Positions 15,044 to 24,037 of a stretch of 64,000 nt of DNA are shown here, in pieces (the first letter of the stretch is position 1; every line of letters begins with the position of its first letter). The position numbers and the translations under genes were made by a program. Source of the DNA: Methylosinus sp. PW1 (GTDB lineage Bacteria; Pseudomonadota; Alphaproteobacteria; Rhizobiales; Beijerinckiaceae); NCBI RefSeq assembly GCF_000745215.1, contig NZ_JQNK01000009.1, positions 1,984,001 through 2,048,000 of the forward strand, written 5' to 3'. Below the pieces are notes generated by a model, which had not been told where the DNA came from, ran no database searches, and was given only the letters and a program-made list of their open reading frames with translations.

Positions 15044-17791
15044 TTATCCGGTGGCGCCGAGGCCGGCGGCGATGCAGCTGATCGACAGCAGCAGAGCCGA
15101 CTTGTATTCCTCCTTCAGCGCTTCCTCTTCGGTGGTGCGGAACAGGCGCAGCAATTCCACCTGCTCGCGGTTGACCTCGTTGATGGTGGCGAGGCGATGC
15201 GCGAGCCGCGCCTGATAGTCGATGAAGCGCGCGCCGATCTCGCCGCCGCCGGTGATGCGCAGCACGCTCTCGCAAGTGAGGTGATATTCGGCCTCGATCG
15301 CCGAAAAGATTTTCTTGCGCACGGCCTCGTCGGCGACCAGCGAGGCGTATTGCCGCGCAATGGAGAGATCGACCATCGCCAGCGTCTTCTCCACCTCGTC
15401 GAGAATGAGGCGGAAGAGGCGCGAATCCTCGAACATGCGATGCAGCAGCTGCAGGCCGCGCTCGCCGCGCACCTCGATGAAGCTGGTGAGGCCGGAGCCG
15501 ACGCCATACCAGCCGGTGATGGCGTGACGATTCTGCGCCCAGGCGAAGACCCAAGGGATGGCGCGCAGATCGGCGAGGCTGCGCGCGCCGAAGCGCCGCG
15601 CCGGCCGCGAGCCGATATTGAGCAGCGAGATTTCCTCGAGCGGGCTCGCCGCCTGGAAATAGGCCACGAGATCGGGATCGGCGATGAATTTGCCATAGGC
15701 CGCGAGCGAGGCGCCGGAGAGCGCCTCCAGCGCATCGTCGAATTCCGCGCGCGGAACCAGCGCATCCTCGCGCTCGGACTTCAGCGCATGAGCGAAGACG
15801 CTGCTCGCCAGCAGCTCCAGCTGATAGGAGGCCGTGCCGCGATTGGCGTATTTGAAGGAGACGACCTCGCCCTGCTCCGTCACACGGAAGCGGCCGCGAA
15901 TGGAGCCCGCCGGCTGCGCGGCGATGGCGTGTCCCGTCGGCGCGCCGCCGCGGCTGACCGAGCCGCCGCGGCCGTGGAAAAAGGCGATGGCGACGCCCAG
16001 CTCCTCGCCGAGGCGAGTGAGCTTGAATTGCGCTTTCGCGAGCTCCCAGTTGGACGACATGAAGCCGCCGTCCTTATTGGAGTCGGAATAGCCGATCATC
16101 ACCTCTTGCACATTGCCCTGCCAGCGCGTGCTGCGACGCACGACCGGCACGCGCAGCAGCTCGCGCATGATGATGGGCGCGGCGCGCAGATCGGGAATCG
16201 TCTCGAACAGAGGCACGATGGGCAATGTGCACAGCTCGAGGCCGGCGTCGTCGAGATAGAGCCCGCCATGCTTGGCCAGCACATAGGCGCCGAGAACATC
16301 GGCCACCGAATGCGTCATGGACAGGATGAAGCTGCCGAAGGCTTCGCGATCCAGCCGCGAGCGCATATCCGCGACCAGCGCGAACATGTCGAGCGTGTCC
16401 TGCGATTCCGGCGCGAGGCCTGTGAGCGGAACGCCATTGCGCGGCTGCGCCAGCTCGGCGATGAGCCAAGCCTGCCACTCGGGCGAGTCGACCTCCGGCG
16501 CATCCTTGCCGGTCTTCACGCGATGAATGTCGCGCAGCGCATTATTGGTGCGAGTCGTGTTCTCGCGCAGATCGAGACGCACGGTGCTGAAGCGAAAAAT
16601 CTCCACCGCGCGCCGCACCGGCCGCACCAGATCATTGGCGAGCGAGGGGCTGCGGCTCTCGGTCAGCGCCTGCTCGAGAATGCGCAGATCGCGGATCAGC
16701 TCGTCGGCGTTGCCGTAGCGCGCCTTGCCGCGACCTTCGCCCTTGGTGGCGCGGATCGTCTCGTCGAGCTTGCGCAGCACGCAGGTGAGATATTGCCGGA
16801 AGGCCTCGCCATGATTGCGCGTCTTGATTCTGTCGGCGTCCTCGACCTGCGCCAGCTCCGCCTCGAGCGCGGCGCGGAACTCGGCCGGGATCGTCACCGA
16901 GCCTTCGCTGATCGACAATACGCGGGCGAGATCGAGAATGCGCTGGCGATAATAGTCGAGACTGGCGAGCGCGTTGACGATCATCGTCTCGCGCGTCACC
17001 GCATTGGTGACGAAAGGATTGCCGTCGCGGTCGCCGCCGATCCAGGAGCCGAATTGGAAGAAGGGCGTGATGTCGAAGCGCTCATTGGGATAATGAGCGG
17101 CGAGCGCGCTCTCGAAGGAGGCGAGCATCTCCGGCGCGAGATCGAAGAGATTCTCGGCGAAGAAATGCAGGCCCCAGGCGACCTCGTGCTCGACGGTCGG
17201 CTTCTCGAGATGCAATTCGCCGGTGAGCCACAAGAGCTCGATCTGATCGCCGACCGCGCCGATGCGGCTGGCGCGCTCGCGATCGGTCCAGCGCGAGGAT
17301 TCGAGATCCTTCAGCAGCAGATAGATCTTGCGATTCTTCTCGAGGACGGTGACGCGCTTGGCCTCGGTCGGATGGGCGGTGATGACCGGGCGAATGCGCA
17401 GCGATTTGAGCTGCGCGCGAATCTCGTCGGCGGTGACGCCGGCCTTGGCCGCGTCCGCCAGAACATGCGCGAAGGAGCCGAGCAATTCGTCGCGGCCCTT
17501 GGCGCGCTCTATCGTGCGGCGGCGGCGCATGGCCGAGGCCTGCTCCGCGATGGAGAGCAGCTGAAACCATATGCCCTGCGCCTGCAGCGCGCGCGCCATA
17601 AGCGCCGGCGGCAGGCCGGAGGAAGAGCCGAAGCCGCTCAGAACCGGGGCGATCTCCGGCTGGTGGCGCTTCACCACGCCCACGAGCTGGTCGAGCAGAA
17701 AGGCCGCCGCCTCTTTGACCGATCGCGTCGCCAGCGCCGAAGGGGCGGCGGACGAGGTCGATTCGGACAAGACCTTCTGGTCGGCGGTCAT
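15044..17791 (-). CDS. ppc: Phosphoenolpyruvate carboxylase (serine cycle)
   Basis: A 915-residue PEP carboxylase that carboxylates PEP to oxaloacetate. Catalytic landmarks are VITAHPTEAKR near residue 140, the GYSDSNKDGG loop near 575, and FFHGRGGSVSRGGAPTG near 615. GGGATG-type spacing is good: GGGAGA lies just before the ATG. In serine-cycle methylotrophs this enzyme is known to be insensitive to the usual allosteric effectors, which cannot be read from the sequence here. It sits between mtkB and mcl, as in Methylorubrum. Confidence 0.96.
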   Translation of the reverse strand: MTADQKVLSESTSSAAPSALATRSVKEAAAFLLDQLVGVVKRHQPEIAPVLSGFGSSSGLPPALMARALQAQGIWFQLLSIAEQASAMRRRRTIERAKGRDELLGSFAHVLADAAKAGVTADEIRAQLKSLRIRPVITAHPTEAKRVTVLEKNRKIYLLLKDLESSRWTDRERASRIGAVGDQIELLWLTGELHLEKPTVEHEVAWGLHFFAENLFDLAPEMLASFESALAAHYPNERFDITPFFQFGSWIGGDRDGNPFVTNAVTRETMIVNALASLDYYRQRILDLARVLSISEGSVTIPAEFRAALEAELAQVEDADRIKTRNHGEAFRQYLTCVLRKLDETIRATKGEGRGKARYGNADELIRDLRILEQALTESRSPSLANDLVRPVRRAVEIFRFSTVRLDLRENTTRTNNALRDIHRVKTGKDAPEVDSPEWQAWLIAELAQPRNGVPLTGLAPESQDTLDMFALVADMRSRLDREAFGSFILSMTHSVADVLGAYVLAKHGGLYLDDAGLELCTLPIVPLFETIPDLRAAPIIMRELLRVPVVRRSTRWQGNVQEVMIGYSDSNKDGGFMSSNWELAKAQFKLTRLGEELGVAIAFFHGRGGSVSRGGAPTGHAIAAQPAGSIRGRFRVTEQGEVVSFKYANRGTASYQLELLASSVFAHALKSEREDALVPRAEFDDALEALSGASLAAYGKFIADPDLVAYFQAASPLEEISLLNIGSRPARRFGARSLADLRAIPWVFAWAQNRHAITGWYGVGSGLTSFIEVRGERGLQLLHRMFEDSRLFRLILDEVEKTLAMVDLSIARQYASLVADEAVRKKIFSAIEAEYHLTCESVLRITGGGEIGARFIDYQARLAHRLATINEVNREQVELLRLFRTTEEEALKEEYKSALLLSISCIAAGLGATG

Positions 17792-17823
17792 GCAGTCTCC
17801 CTGGCTATGGTGAGGCGGATGGG

Positions 17824-17853
17824 CGCCTCCCCCCGCGACGCGGGGAGAGGCGA
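17824..17853. repeat. GC-rich palindromic repeat between mtkB and ppc
   Basis: CGCCTCCCCCCGC and GCGGGGAGAGGCG form an imperfect hairpin in the 70-base gap between mtkB and ppc. It is the same type as at 4407-4434 and could stabilise or attenuate the operon mRNA. Confidence 0.55.
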
Positions 17854-17861
17854 GTGTCGTG

Positions 17862-18749
17862 TCACGCGCGCTTCAGCACGGCGGCGACGGCGGAGCCGAA
17901 CTCGGCCGGGCTCGGCGCCACGGCGAGGCCGTAGGACTTCATGATCTCGGTCTTCTCCGCGGCGCTGTCGCCGGTCGCCGAGATGATGGCGCCCGCATGG
18001 CCCATGCGGCGGCCCTTCGGCGCGGTGAGGCCGGCGACGAAGCCGACCACGGGCTTGGAGAAGTTCTCCTTGATCCAGGCCGCGGCCTCGGCCTCCTGCG
18101 GACCGCCGATCTCGCCGATGATGAGCACGGCTTCCGTCTCCGGGTCCTGATCGAACAGCACGAGATGATCGAGGAAGGACGAGCCATTGATCGGATCGCC
18201 GCCGATGCCGACCGAGGTCGAGATGCCCAGACCGAGCTCCTTCAGCTGCGAGGCCGCCTCATAGCCGAGCGTGCCGGAGCGCGAGATGAGGCCGACATTG
18301 CCCTGCTTGTAGATATGGCCGGGCATGATGCCGAGCATGGCCTTGCCGGGGCTGATGATGCCGGCGCAGTTCGGCCCGACCATGGTCGGACGCTTCTCGC
18401 GCGGATAGCGCAGGAAATAGCGCTTCACGCGCATCATGTCCTGCGCCGGAATGCCGTCGGTGATGGAGCAGATGAGGCGAATGCCCGCGTCCGCCGCCTC
18501 CATGATCGCGTCCGCCGCATAGGGCGGCGCCACGAAGGTGATGCTGGTGGTCGCGCCGGTCTGCTTCACCGCCTCGCGCACCGTGTCGAAGATCGGCACG
18601 CCATGCACGGTCTTGCCGCCCTTGCCCGGAGTGACGCCGGCGACGACATTGGTGCCGTAGTCGATCATCTCCTTGGCGTGGAAGCTGCCCTTGTCGCCGG
18701 TGATGCCCTGGACGAGGATGGGCGTTTTTTCGTCGATGAGAATGCTCAT
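17862..18749 (-). CDS. mtkB: Malate-CoA ligase (malate thiokinase), alpha subunit
   Basis: A 295-residue SucD-like subunit. It has the N-terminal TPILVQGITGDKG CoA-binding segment, FVAPPYAADAI, VGPNCAGIISPG and the GHAGAIIS segment that carries the phosphorylated histidine. With MtkA it forms malyl-CoA from malate, ATP and CoA, feeding Mcl. The context (mtkA upstream, ppc and mcl downstream) distinguishes it from succinyl-CoA synthetase. A strong GGAGGAAAC site precedes the ATG. Confidence 0.95.
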   Translation of the reverse strand: MSILIDEKTPILVQGITGDKGSFHAKEMIDYGTNVVAGVTPGKGGKTVHGVPIFDTVREAVKQTGATTSITFVAPPYAADAIMEAADAGIRLICSITDGIPAQDMMRVKRYFLRYPREKRPTMVGPNCAGIISPGKAMLGIMPGHIYKQGNVGLISRSGTLGYEAASQLKELGLGISTSVGIGGDPINGSSFLDHLVLFDQDPETEAVLIIGEIGGPQEAEAAAWIKENFSKPVVGFVAGLTAPKGRRMGHAGAIISATGDSAAEKTEIMKSYGLAVAPSPAEFGSAVAAVLKRA

Positions 18750-18771
18750 TGTTTCCTCCCGGCCTCGCCGC

Positions 18772-19941
18772 TCACTTCACGGAGCGCCAAGCGGCGACGG
18801 CCTTTTGGGCGGCGTCGGCCAGCGAATCGGCGGTGATGACATTGATGCCGCTCTCGTCGAGCAGCTTGCGGCCGGCCTCGACATTGGTGCCGGCGAGACG
18901 CACGACCAGCGGCGCCGTGATGTTCGTCGCCTTCACCGCGTCGATGACGCCCTGCGCGACCCAGTCGCAGCGATTGATGCCGGCGAAGATGTTGACCAGC
19001 ACCACCTTCACATTGGCGTCGGAGAGCACGAGACGGAAGGCCGTCGCGACGCGCTCGGCCGAGGCGCCGCCGCCGACATCGAGGAAGTTGGCCGGATTGC
19101 CGCCGGCGTGCTTGATCATGTCCATCGTCGCCATCGCGAGGCCCGCGCCATTGACGATGCAGCCGATCTCGCCGTCGAGGCCGATGTAGTTCAGCGAATG
19201 CTCGAGCGCCTGCGCCTCGCGCGGGTCGGACTGCGAGGGATCGTTCATGTCGACGATGTTGCGGCGACGGAACAGGGCGTTGTCGTCGAAGGACATTTTC
19301 GCGTCGAGCGCGAGAACCTTGTCGTCCTTGGTAACGACCAGCGGATTGATCTCCAGCATGGTCGCGTCATTGTCGCGGAAAGCGCGATAGGCGCCGAGGA
19401 TCGACTGAACCGCGCGCGACACCTGCTTGAGATTGAGGCCGAGCTGAAAGGCCAGCTCGCGCGCCTGGAAGGGCAGCAGGCCGACGGCCGGCTCGACGAT
19501 GACCTGGAGAATGGCGTCGGGATCGGTCTTGGCGATCTCCTCGATCTCCATGCCGCCATGCTTGGAGGCGATGACGCGCACGCGCTCGAGCTTGCGGTCG
19601 AGAACGAAGCCGAGATAGAGCTCGCGCTCATAGGGGTCGGCGAGCTCGACATAGACGCGCTGCACCGGCTTGCCTTCCGGCCCGGTCTGCTTGGTGACGA
19701 GACGCTTGCCGAGCAATTCGCGCGCGGCCTGCTGAACCTCGTGATAGGTGCGGCACAGCTTGATGCCGCCCGCCTTGCCGCGCGCGCCGGCGTGAATCTG
19801 CGCCTTCACCACCCAATGCGAGCCGCCGAGCTCGGTGGCGGCGTAAACGGCCTGGTCGGGGCTGAAAGCGACGGTGCCGGGGGGCACCGCGACGCCGCAG
19901 CTCGCCAATAATTCCTTGGCTTGATACTCATGGACGTCCAT
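18772..19941 (-). CDS. mtkA: Malate-CoA ligase (malate thiokinase), beta subunit
   Basis: A 389-residue SucC-like ATP-grasp subunit beginning [20 protein letters not shown]. It shows [42 protein letters not shown], and near the C-terminus a [16 protein letters not shown] segment. It partners MtkB encoded 22 bases downstream. Start supported by GGGGAGAGGAAAC directly upstream. Confidence 0.95.
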   Translation of the reverse strand: MDVHEYQAKELLASCGVAVPPGTVAFSPDQAVYAATELGGSHWVVKAQIHAGARGKAGGIKLCRTYHEVQQAARELLGKRLVTKQTGPEGKPVQRVYVELADPYERELYLGFVLDRKLERVRVIASKHGGMEIEEIAKTDPDAILQVIVEPAVGLLPFQARELAFQLGLNLKQVSRAVQSILGAYRAFRDNDATMLEINPLVVTKDDKVLALDAKMSFDDNALFRRRNIVDMNDPSQSDPREAQALEHSLNYIGLDGEIGCIVNGAGLAMATMDMIKHAGGNPANFLDVGGGASAERVATAFRLVLSDANVKVVLVNIFAGINRCDWVAQGVIDAVKATNITAPLVVRLAGTNVEAGRKLLDESGINVITADSLADAAQKAVAAWRSVK

Positions 19942-19989
19942 GTTTCCTCTCCCCTTGCAGTTTTTGTCGCCGCCGCGAGCGGCGAAATT

Positions 19990-20619
19990 TTACGAGCCGA
20001 TCTTGCCTCTCACGACCTTGTAGACCGCTTCGGTCTTCTCGGCGGCCGCGGCCAGCAGGGCCTCGACCTCGGCGATCTGCTTCTCGGCGAATTCGCGATC
20101 CTTGATCGCCTTCGCATTGATGTAGACGTTGAGCGCGGCGCTCCGCAATCCGGCATTGGCCGCGAGAACGGCGACGCCGGCGTCGCTGATAACGTTGAGA
20201 TTGCCCTTGTCGGCGGCGGCCTCGGACAGGACGATCACCTCGAAGCAGGCCTTCACGGCGCGCAGCGGCGCGAGCGTGGCGTCCTTCAGCGCGGCCTGAA
20301 TGGCGGCCGAGCGCGCGGCTTTCTCCTCATCGGTGGCGCGCGGCAGGCCATAGGCGCCCATCACCGAATTGAAGGCGACGACATCCTCGTCGATCGCCGC
20401 GGTCAGCTCGGCGCGGACGCGCTCCGCCTCGGTCCGCGCGGCTTTGAGGTCTTCCTCGACGGCTTCGTAATTCTTCTTGCCGATGGTGAGATTGGCGACC
20501 ATCGACACCAGCGCCGCGCCGATCGCGCCCATCACCGCGGCGGCGCCGCCGCCGCCCGGCGTCGGGCGCTCGCTGGCGAGATCGTCGAGAAATTTGCCGA
20601 TCGTTTCGTCCTTGGTCAT
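19990..20619 (-). CDS. fchA: Methenyl-tetrahydrofolate cyclohydrolase (FchA)
   Basis: A 209-residue member of the FTCD-type cyclodeaminase/cyclohydrolase family. It begins with TIGKFLDDLASERPTPGGGGAAA and has the central AFNSVMGAYGLPR segment, as in methylotroph FchA. It interconverts methenyl- and formyl-H4F between MtdA and FtfL. It follows mtdA by 20 bases in the same operon. Confidence 0.93.
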   Translation of the reverse strand: MTKDETIGKFLDDLASERPTPGGGGAAAVMGAIGAALVSMVANLTIGKKNYEAVEEDLKAARTEAERVRAELTAAIDEDVVAFNSVMGAYGLPRATDEEKAARSAAIQAALKDATLAPLRAVKACFEVIVLSEAAADKGNLNVISDAGVAVLAANAGLRSAALNVYINAKAIKDREFAEKQIAEVEALLAAAAEKTEAVYKVVRGKIGS

Positions 20620-20639
20620 TCTCGTCGATCCCTCGAAAG

Positions 20640-21500
20640 TCAGGCGTTGGCCTTGGCCTGCACGTAGATTTCCTCGGCGTCGAGCACCTTGTCGGACGCC
20701 TCGAACAGCTGGCCGATGCAGGCGCGATGCAGCTTCAGCTTCAAGCCGCCGACGCCGAGCGCGCCGATGACGATCTTGCCGTGACGCTCCTTGGCCTTGT
20801 CGGTCGCCTCGACGCCGCCGATGCCGAGCGGCGGCTGCGCATTGACGTCCGCGAGCAGCTCGATCGTCGGATCGTTCTGCCAGTCCTGCTCTTCCAGCAG
20901 CTGCACGCCGATGGCGCCGGCCGCGAAGACGATATTGGTTCCCTTCACCGCCGCGGCGCGGGCGGCGTTATCGACCGCCTCGATCGCCGTGGGCGTGAAG
21001 CCGAAACGCTCCTGCAGCGCGGCGGCCGCAGCGTCGGCGCGCGACTTCTGGCGCGAGGTGATGGCGACCTCGGCGCCCTCCGAATGCAGGAAGGCCGCCG
21101 CGCGCAGGCCCACCGGGCCGGTGCCGGCGAGAACGACGGCCTTTTTGCCGGCGAGCGGCTTGGCCTTGGCGAGCAGCGCCACGCCAGCGGCCGCCGTCGT
21201 GTTGGAGCCATTGGAGTCGAGCATCACGGAGACGCGGAAATTGGAGAAGAAGCGCTTGCGCACCGCTTTGAACAAGGTCTCGCCCGCGACCATATCGCCG
21301 CCGCCGACGAAGAGCGCGGTGAACTGCTTCTCCTTCGGGCCGCGCGTGTAGATCGCGCCATCGACCAGCGCGCCGACATTGGCGGGCGTCACATTGGCGT
21401 AGCCGATGACATGATCCGCGCCGCCGTCATAAGCGACGACCGTGTCGAACACGCTGGGGACCGGATCGGTGTCGAGAAGGAAGAGGAGCTTCTGGGTCAT
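20640..21500 (-). CDS. mtdA: NADP-dependent methylene-H4F/H4MPT dehydrogenase (MtdA)
   Basis: A 286-residue MtdA, matching the usual length. Landmarks are LLFLLDTDPVPSVFD, AYDGGADHVIGYANVTP, VGGGDMVAGETLF, LDSNGSNTTAAAG, the Rossmann loop VLAGTGPVGLRAAA and GALGVGGLKLKLHRACI. The ATG at 21500 is used; an upstream in-frame ATG at 21554 would add 18 residues encoded by an intergenic repeat. MtdA oxidises or forms methylene-H4F and is a branch point between formaldehyde oxidation and assimilation. Confidence 0.95.
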   Translation of the reverse strand: MTQKLLFLLDTDPVPSVFDTVVAYDGGADHVIGYANVTPANVGALVDGAIYTRGPKEKQFTALFVGGGDMVAGETLFKAVRKRFFSNFRVSVMLDSNGSNTTAAAGVALLAKAKPLAGKKAVVLAGTGPVGLRAAAFLHSEGAEVAITSRQKSRADAAAAALQERFGFTPTAIEAVDNAARAAAVKGTNIVFAAGAIGVQLLEEQDWQNDPTIELLADVNAQPPLGIGGVEATDKAKERHGKIVIGALGVGGLKLKLHRACIGQLFEASDKVLDAEEIYVQAKANA

Positions 21501-21522
21501 AGCAGTTCCCGTGAAAGGCCGC

Positions 21523-21664
21523 CCGTCATGGCCGGGCTCGTCCCGGCCATCCACGCCGCGAGATCACGCGCGGCGCCGGAGGCGTTCTGATGCGTTTCGA
21601 CTTTCATCTCGTCCGCTCCGCCGCCTCTCGGCGTGGAAGGCCGGGACGCGCCCGGCCATGACGC
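21523..21664. repeat. Inverted pair of GGCCGGG repeats between mtdA and hprA
   Basis: CATGGCCGGGCTCGTCCCGG at 21528-21547 and its inverted counterpart near 21636-21660 flank about 80 bases. Both are short palindromes of the kind common in alphaproteobacterial intergenic regions. The pair could fold into one long hairpin in the 200-base mtdA-hprA gap of the transcript. Confidence 0.65.
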
Positions 21665-21697
21665 GCGGGTCGGGCGCGAGACGTTCTGCAACTGCGC

Positions 21698-22639
21698 TTA
21701 CGCCGTCACCAGATTGCGCGGCGCGCCGGCGACGAAAGCGTCGACATTGTCGATCAGCTGATCGGCCAGCACCTGCATCGCCTCCTTGGAGGCCCAGGCG
21801 ACATGCGGCGTGACGATGAGATTGGGAATCGTCGGATCGAGCAGAATATTGCCCTGCTTGGGCGGCTCGACGGTCAGCACGTCGAAGCCGGCGCCGGCGA
21901 TGACGCCATTGCGCAGCGCATCGGCGAGCGCCTGCTCGTCGACGATGCCGCCGCGCGCGGTGTTGATGATGATCGACGTCTTCTTCATCGAGGCGAGCTC
22001 TTTCGCGCCGATGAGATTCTTCGTCTGCGGCGTCAGCGGCAGATTGAGCGTCACGACATCGGCCTCGCGCAGAATCGTCGGAATGTCGACGATGCCGGGG
22101 CCGGGAACGACGTCATTGATGAGCAGCTTCATGCCCAGCGCCTCGGCGCGCGTCGCGATCGACTTGCCGAGGGCGCCATAGCCGATGATGCCGAGCGTCG
22201 AGCCGGCGATGTCGTAGATCGGATAGTCGAAATAGCAGAACTGATTCGACTCCTGCCAACGGCCGTGGCGCACCGAATCCACATAGTTCACGAGATTGCG
22301 GCGCAGCGCGAAGATCAGCGCGATCACATGCTCGGGAAGCGTGTTGTAGGCGTAATTGCGGATGTTGGAGACGGTGATTCCATTGGCCGTCGTATAGGCC
22401 TTGTCGATCACGTCGGTGCCGGTGGCGGCGACGGCGATCAGCTTCAAATCGGGAAGCTGCTTCAGCGCTTCCTCACGCAGCGGCACCTTATTGGTGATGG
22501 CGATGGTCGCGCCCTTCAGGCGCTCGACCACATCGGCCGGAGAGGTCTGCGCATATTCCGTATAATCATGCGGGAAATTCGGCTTGCGCAAATCGGCGTC
22601 GAGCGTCTCGCGATCGAGAAAGACGATTTTGTGCGACAT
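21698..22639 (-). CDS. hprA: Hydroxypyruvate reductase (HprA)
   Basis: A 313-residue D-2-hydroxyacid dehydrogenase closely resembling methylotroph HprA. It shows KIVFLDRETLDAD at the N-terminus, the NAD-binding loop GIIGYGALGKSIA, INTARGGIVDE with the catalytic Arg region, and IVTPHVAWASKEAM with the catalytic His. It reduces hydroxypyruvate to glycerate. The ATG at 22639, preceded by GGGGGAAG, is preferred over an upstream start. The order sgaA-hprA-mtdA matches other serine-cycle clusters. Confidence 0.95.
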   Translation of the reverse strand: MSHKIVFLDRETLDADLRKPNFPHDYTEYAQTSPADVVERLKGATIAITNKVPLREEALKQLPDLKLIAVAATGTDVIDKAYTTANGITVSNIRNYAYNTLPEHVIALIFALRRNLVNYVDSVRHGRWQESNQFCYFDYPIYDIAGSTLGIIGYGALGKSIATRAEALGMKLLINDVVPGPGIVDIPTILREADVVTLNLPLTPQTKNLIGAKELASMKKTSIIINTARGGIVDEQALADALRNGVIAGAGFDVLTVEPPKQGNILLDPTIPNLIVTPHVAWASKEAMQVLADQLIDNVDAFVAGAPRNLVTA

Positions 22640-22756
22640 GTTTGCTGCTTCCCCCGAAGTCGCTCGGCCGTTTCGGCTCGACATTTTGCGACGTAATTCG
22701 TCGCGTCCCGTTTTGAAGAAGCGGCCTCGCCCGCAATGGGGCGAGGCCGCGAATCA

Positions 22757-23950
22757 TCAGGCCTGGAGGATCGGATTGGCGCGATAGACGGCCTGGGCCG
22801 CCGCGACGCCGCTGCCGGCCGTGACCGGAATGCCGACGTCGAGCATCGCCATTTCCGCGCCCGCGATGGCGCCGAGCAGCATCAGCTCGTTGAGGTCGCC
22901 GAGATGGCCGATGCGGAACACCTTGCCCGCGACCTTGTTGAGGCCGGCGCCGAGCGCGAGATTGTAGCGCTTATAGGCGATCTCGATGACCTTGGCGGCG
23001 TCGAAGCCTTCCGGCACCACGATCGCGGTCACAGTGTCGGAGTTCCACTTGGCTTCCTTGGCGCAGGGCTTGAGGCCCCAGGCCGCGACCGCGGCGCGCA
23101 CGCCCTCGGCGAGATGGTGATGACGCGCATAGACCTGATCGAGGCCTTCCTCGAACAGAACATTGAGCGACTCGCGCAGGCCGTAGAGCAGCGGCAGCGC
23201 CGGCGTGTAGGGGAAGTAGCCGGTGGCGTTCGCCTTCACATGATCCTGGAAGTCGAAATAGGCGCGATGCAGCTTGGCGGTCTCGCCGGCCTTCAGCGCC
23301 TTCTGGCTGACGCTGAGGAGGGCGAGGCCCGCCGGCAGCATGAAGCCCTTCTGCGAGCCGGAGACTGCGACGTCGACGCCCCACTCGTCCTGCTTGAAGT
23401 CGAGCGAGCCGACCGAGGACACGCCGTCGACGAACAGCAGCGCCGGATGCTTGGCGTTGTCGATCGCCTTGCGCACCGCGCCGATGTCCGAGGTCACGCC
23501 CGTGGCGGTCTCGTTATGCGTGGCGAAGACGGCCTTGATCTCGTGATTCTTGTCGGCCTTCAGCGTCTCTTCGATGCGGTCGGGATTGTTGCCGACGCCC
23601 CACTCCTCGTCCTGCTCGATCACATCGAGGCCGATGCGCTTGGCGAGGTCGATCCAAAGATGGGTGAACTGGCCGAAGCGCTGCGCGATGACCTTGTCGC
23701 CGGGCGACAGAGTGTTGGTGATCGCCGCTTCCCAGCCGCCCGTGCCCGAAGCCGGGAAGATGAAGGCCTGGCCGGTCTCGGTCTTGAAGACCTTCTTGAG
23801 CTGGGTGAACAGCGGCAGCGTCAGCTCGGGGAACTTCGGCGAACGATGGTCCTCGGAAACGACGTTCATCGCGCGCAGGATACGGTCCGGAATATTGGTC
23901 GGGCCGGGAACGAACAGAAAATTGCGGCCCGGAATTCTGGAATTCGACAT
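22757..23950 (-). CDS. sgaA: Serine-glyoxylate aminotransferase (SgaA)
   Basis: A 397-residue class V PLP aminotransferase. It contains FVPGPTNIPDRILRAM, FPASGTGGWEAAI, LLFVDGVSSVGS with the PLP-binding Asp, and VSGSQKGFMLPAG with the Schiff-base Lys. It transfers the amino group of serine to glyoxylate, giving hydroxypyruvate and glycine. The ATG at 23950 follows AAGGGAG by eight bases. Confidence 0.95.
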   Translation of the reverse strand: MSNSRIPGRNFLFVPGPTNIPDRILRAMNVVSEDHRSPKFPELTLPLFTQLKKVFKTETGQAFIFPASGTGGWEAAITNTLSPGDKVIAQRFGQFTHLWIDLAKRIGLDVIEQDEEWGVGNNPDRIEETLKADKNHEIKAVFATHNETATGVTSDIGAVRKAIDNAKHPALLFVDGVSSVGSLDFKQDEWGVDVAVSGSQKGFMLPAGLALLSVSQKALKAGETAKLHRAYFDFQDHVKANATGYFPYTPALPLLYGLRESLNVLFEEGLDQVYARHHHLAEGVRAAVAAWGLKPCAKEAKWNSDTVTAIVVPEGFDAAKVIEIAYKRYNLALGAGLNKVAGKVFRIGHLGDLNELMLLGAIAGAEMAMLDVGIPVTAGSGVAAAQAVYRANPILQA

Positions 23951-24037
23951 GTCTTGGGCTCCCTTCGAGCTCATCGGTTCGAGTTTGTTTTCGCTGGACG
24001 CGATTTGCGCCCGCAGCTTCCTCCCGCGGCGGCCGCG

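Noticed and set aside
13763..17944. A very long plus-strand open frame (about 1390 codons) opposite ppc and mcl
   Set aside because: It is antisense to clear serine-cycle genes, rich in Arg, Ala and Glu without domains, and explained by high GC content suppressing stop codons.
21501..21554. An upstream start for mtdA adding 18 residues
   Set aside because: The extra residues are encoded by an intergenic palindromic repeat and the standard MtdA start is at 21500.
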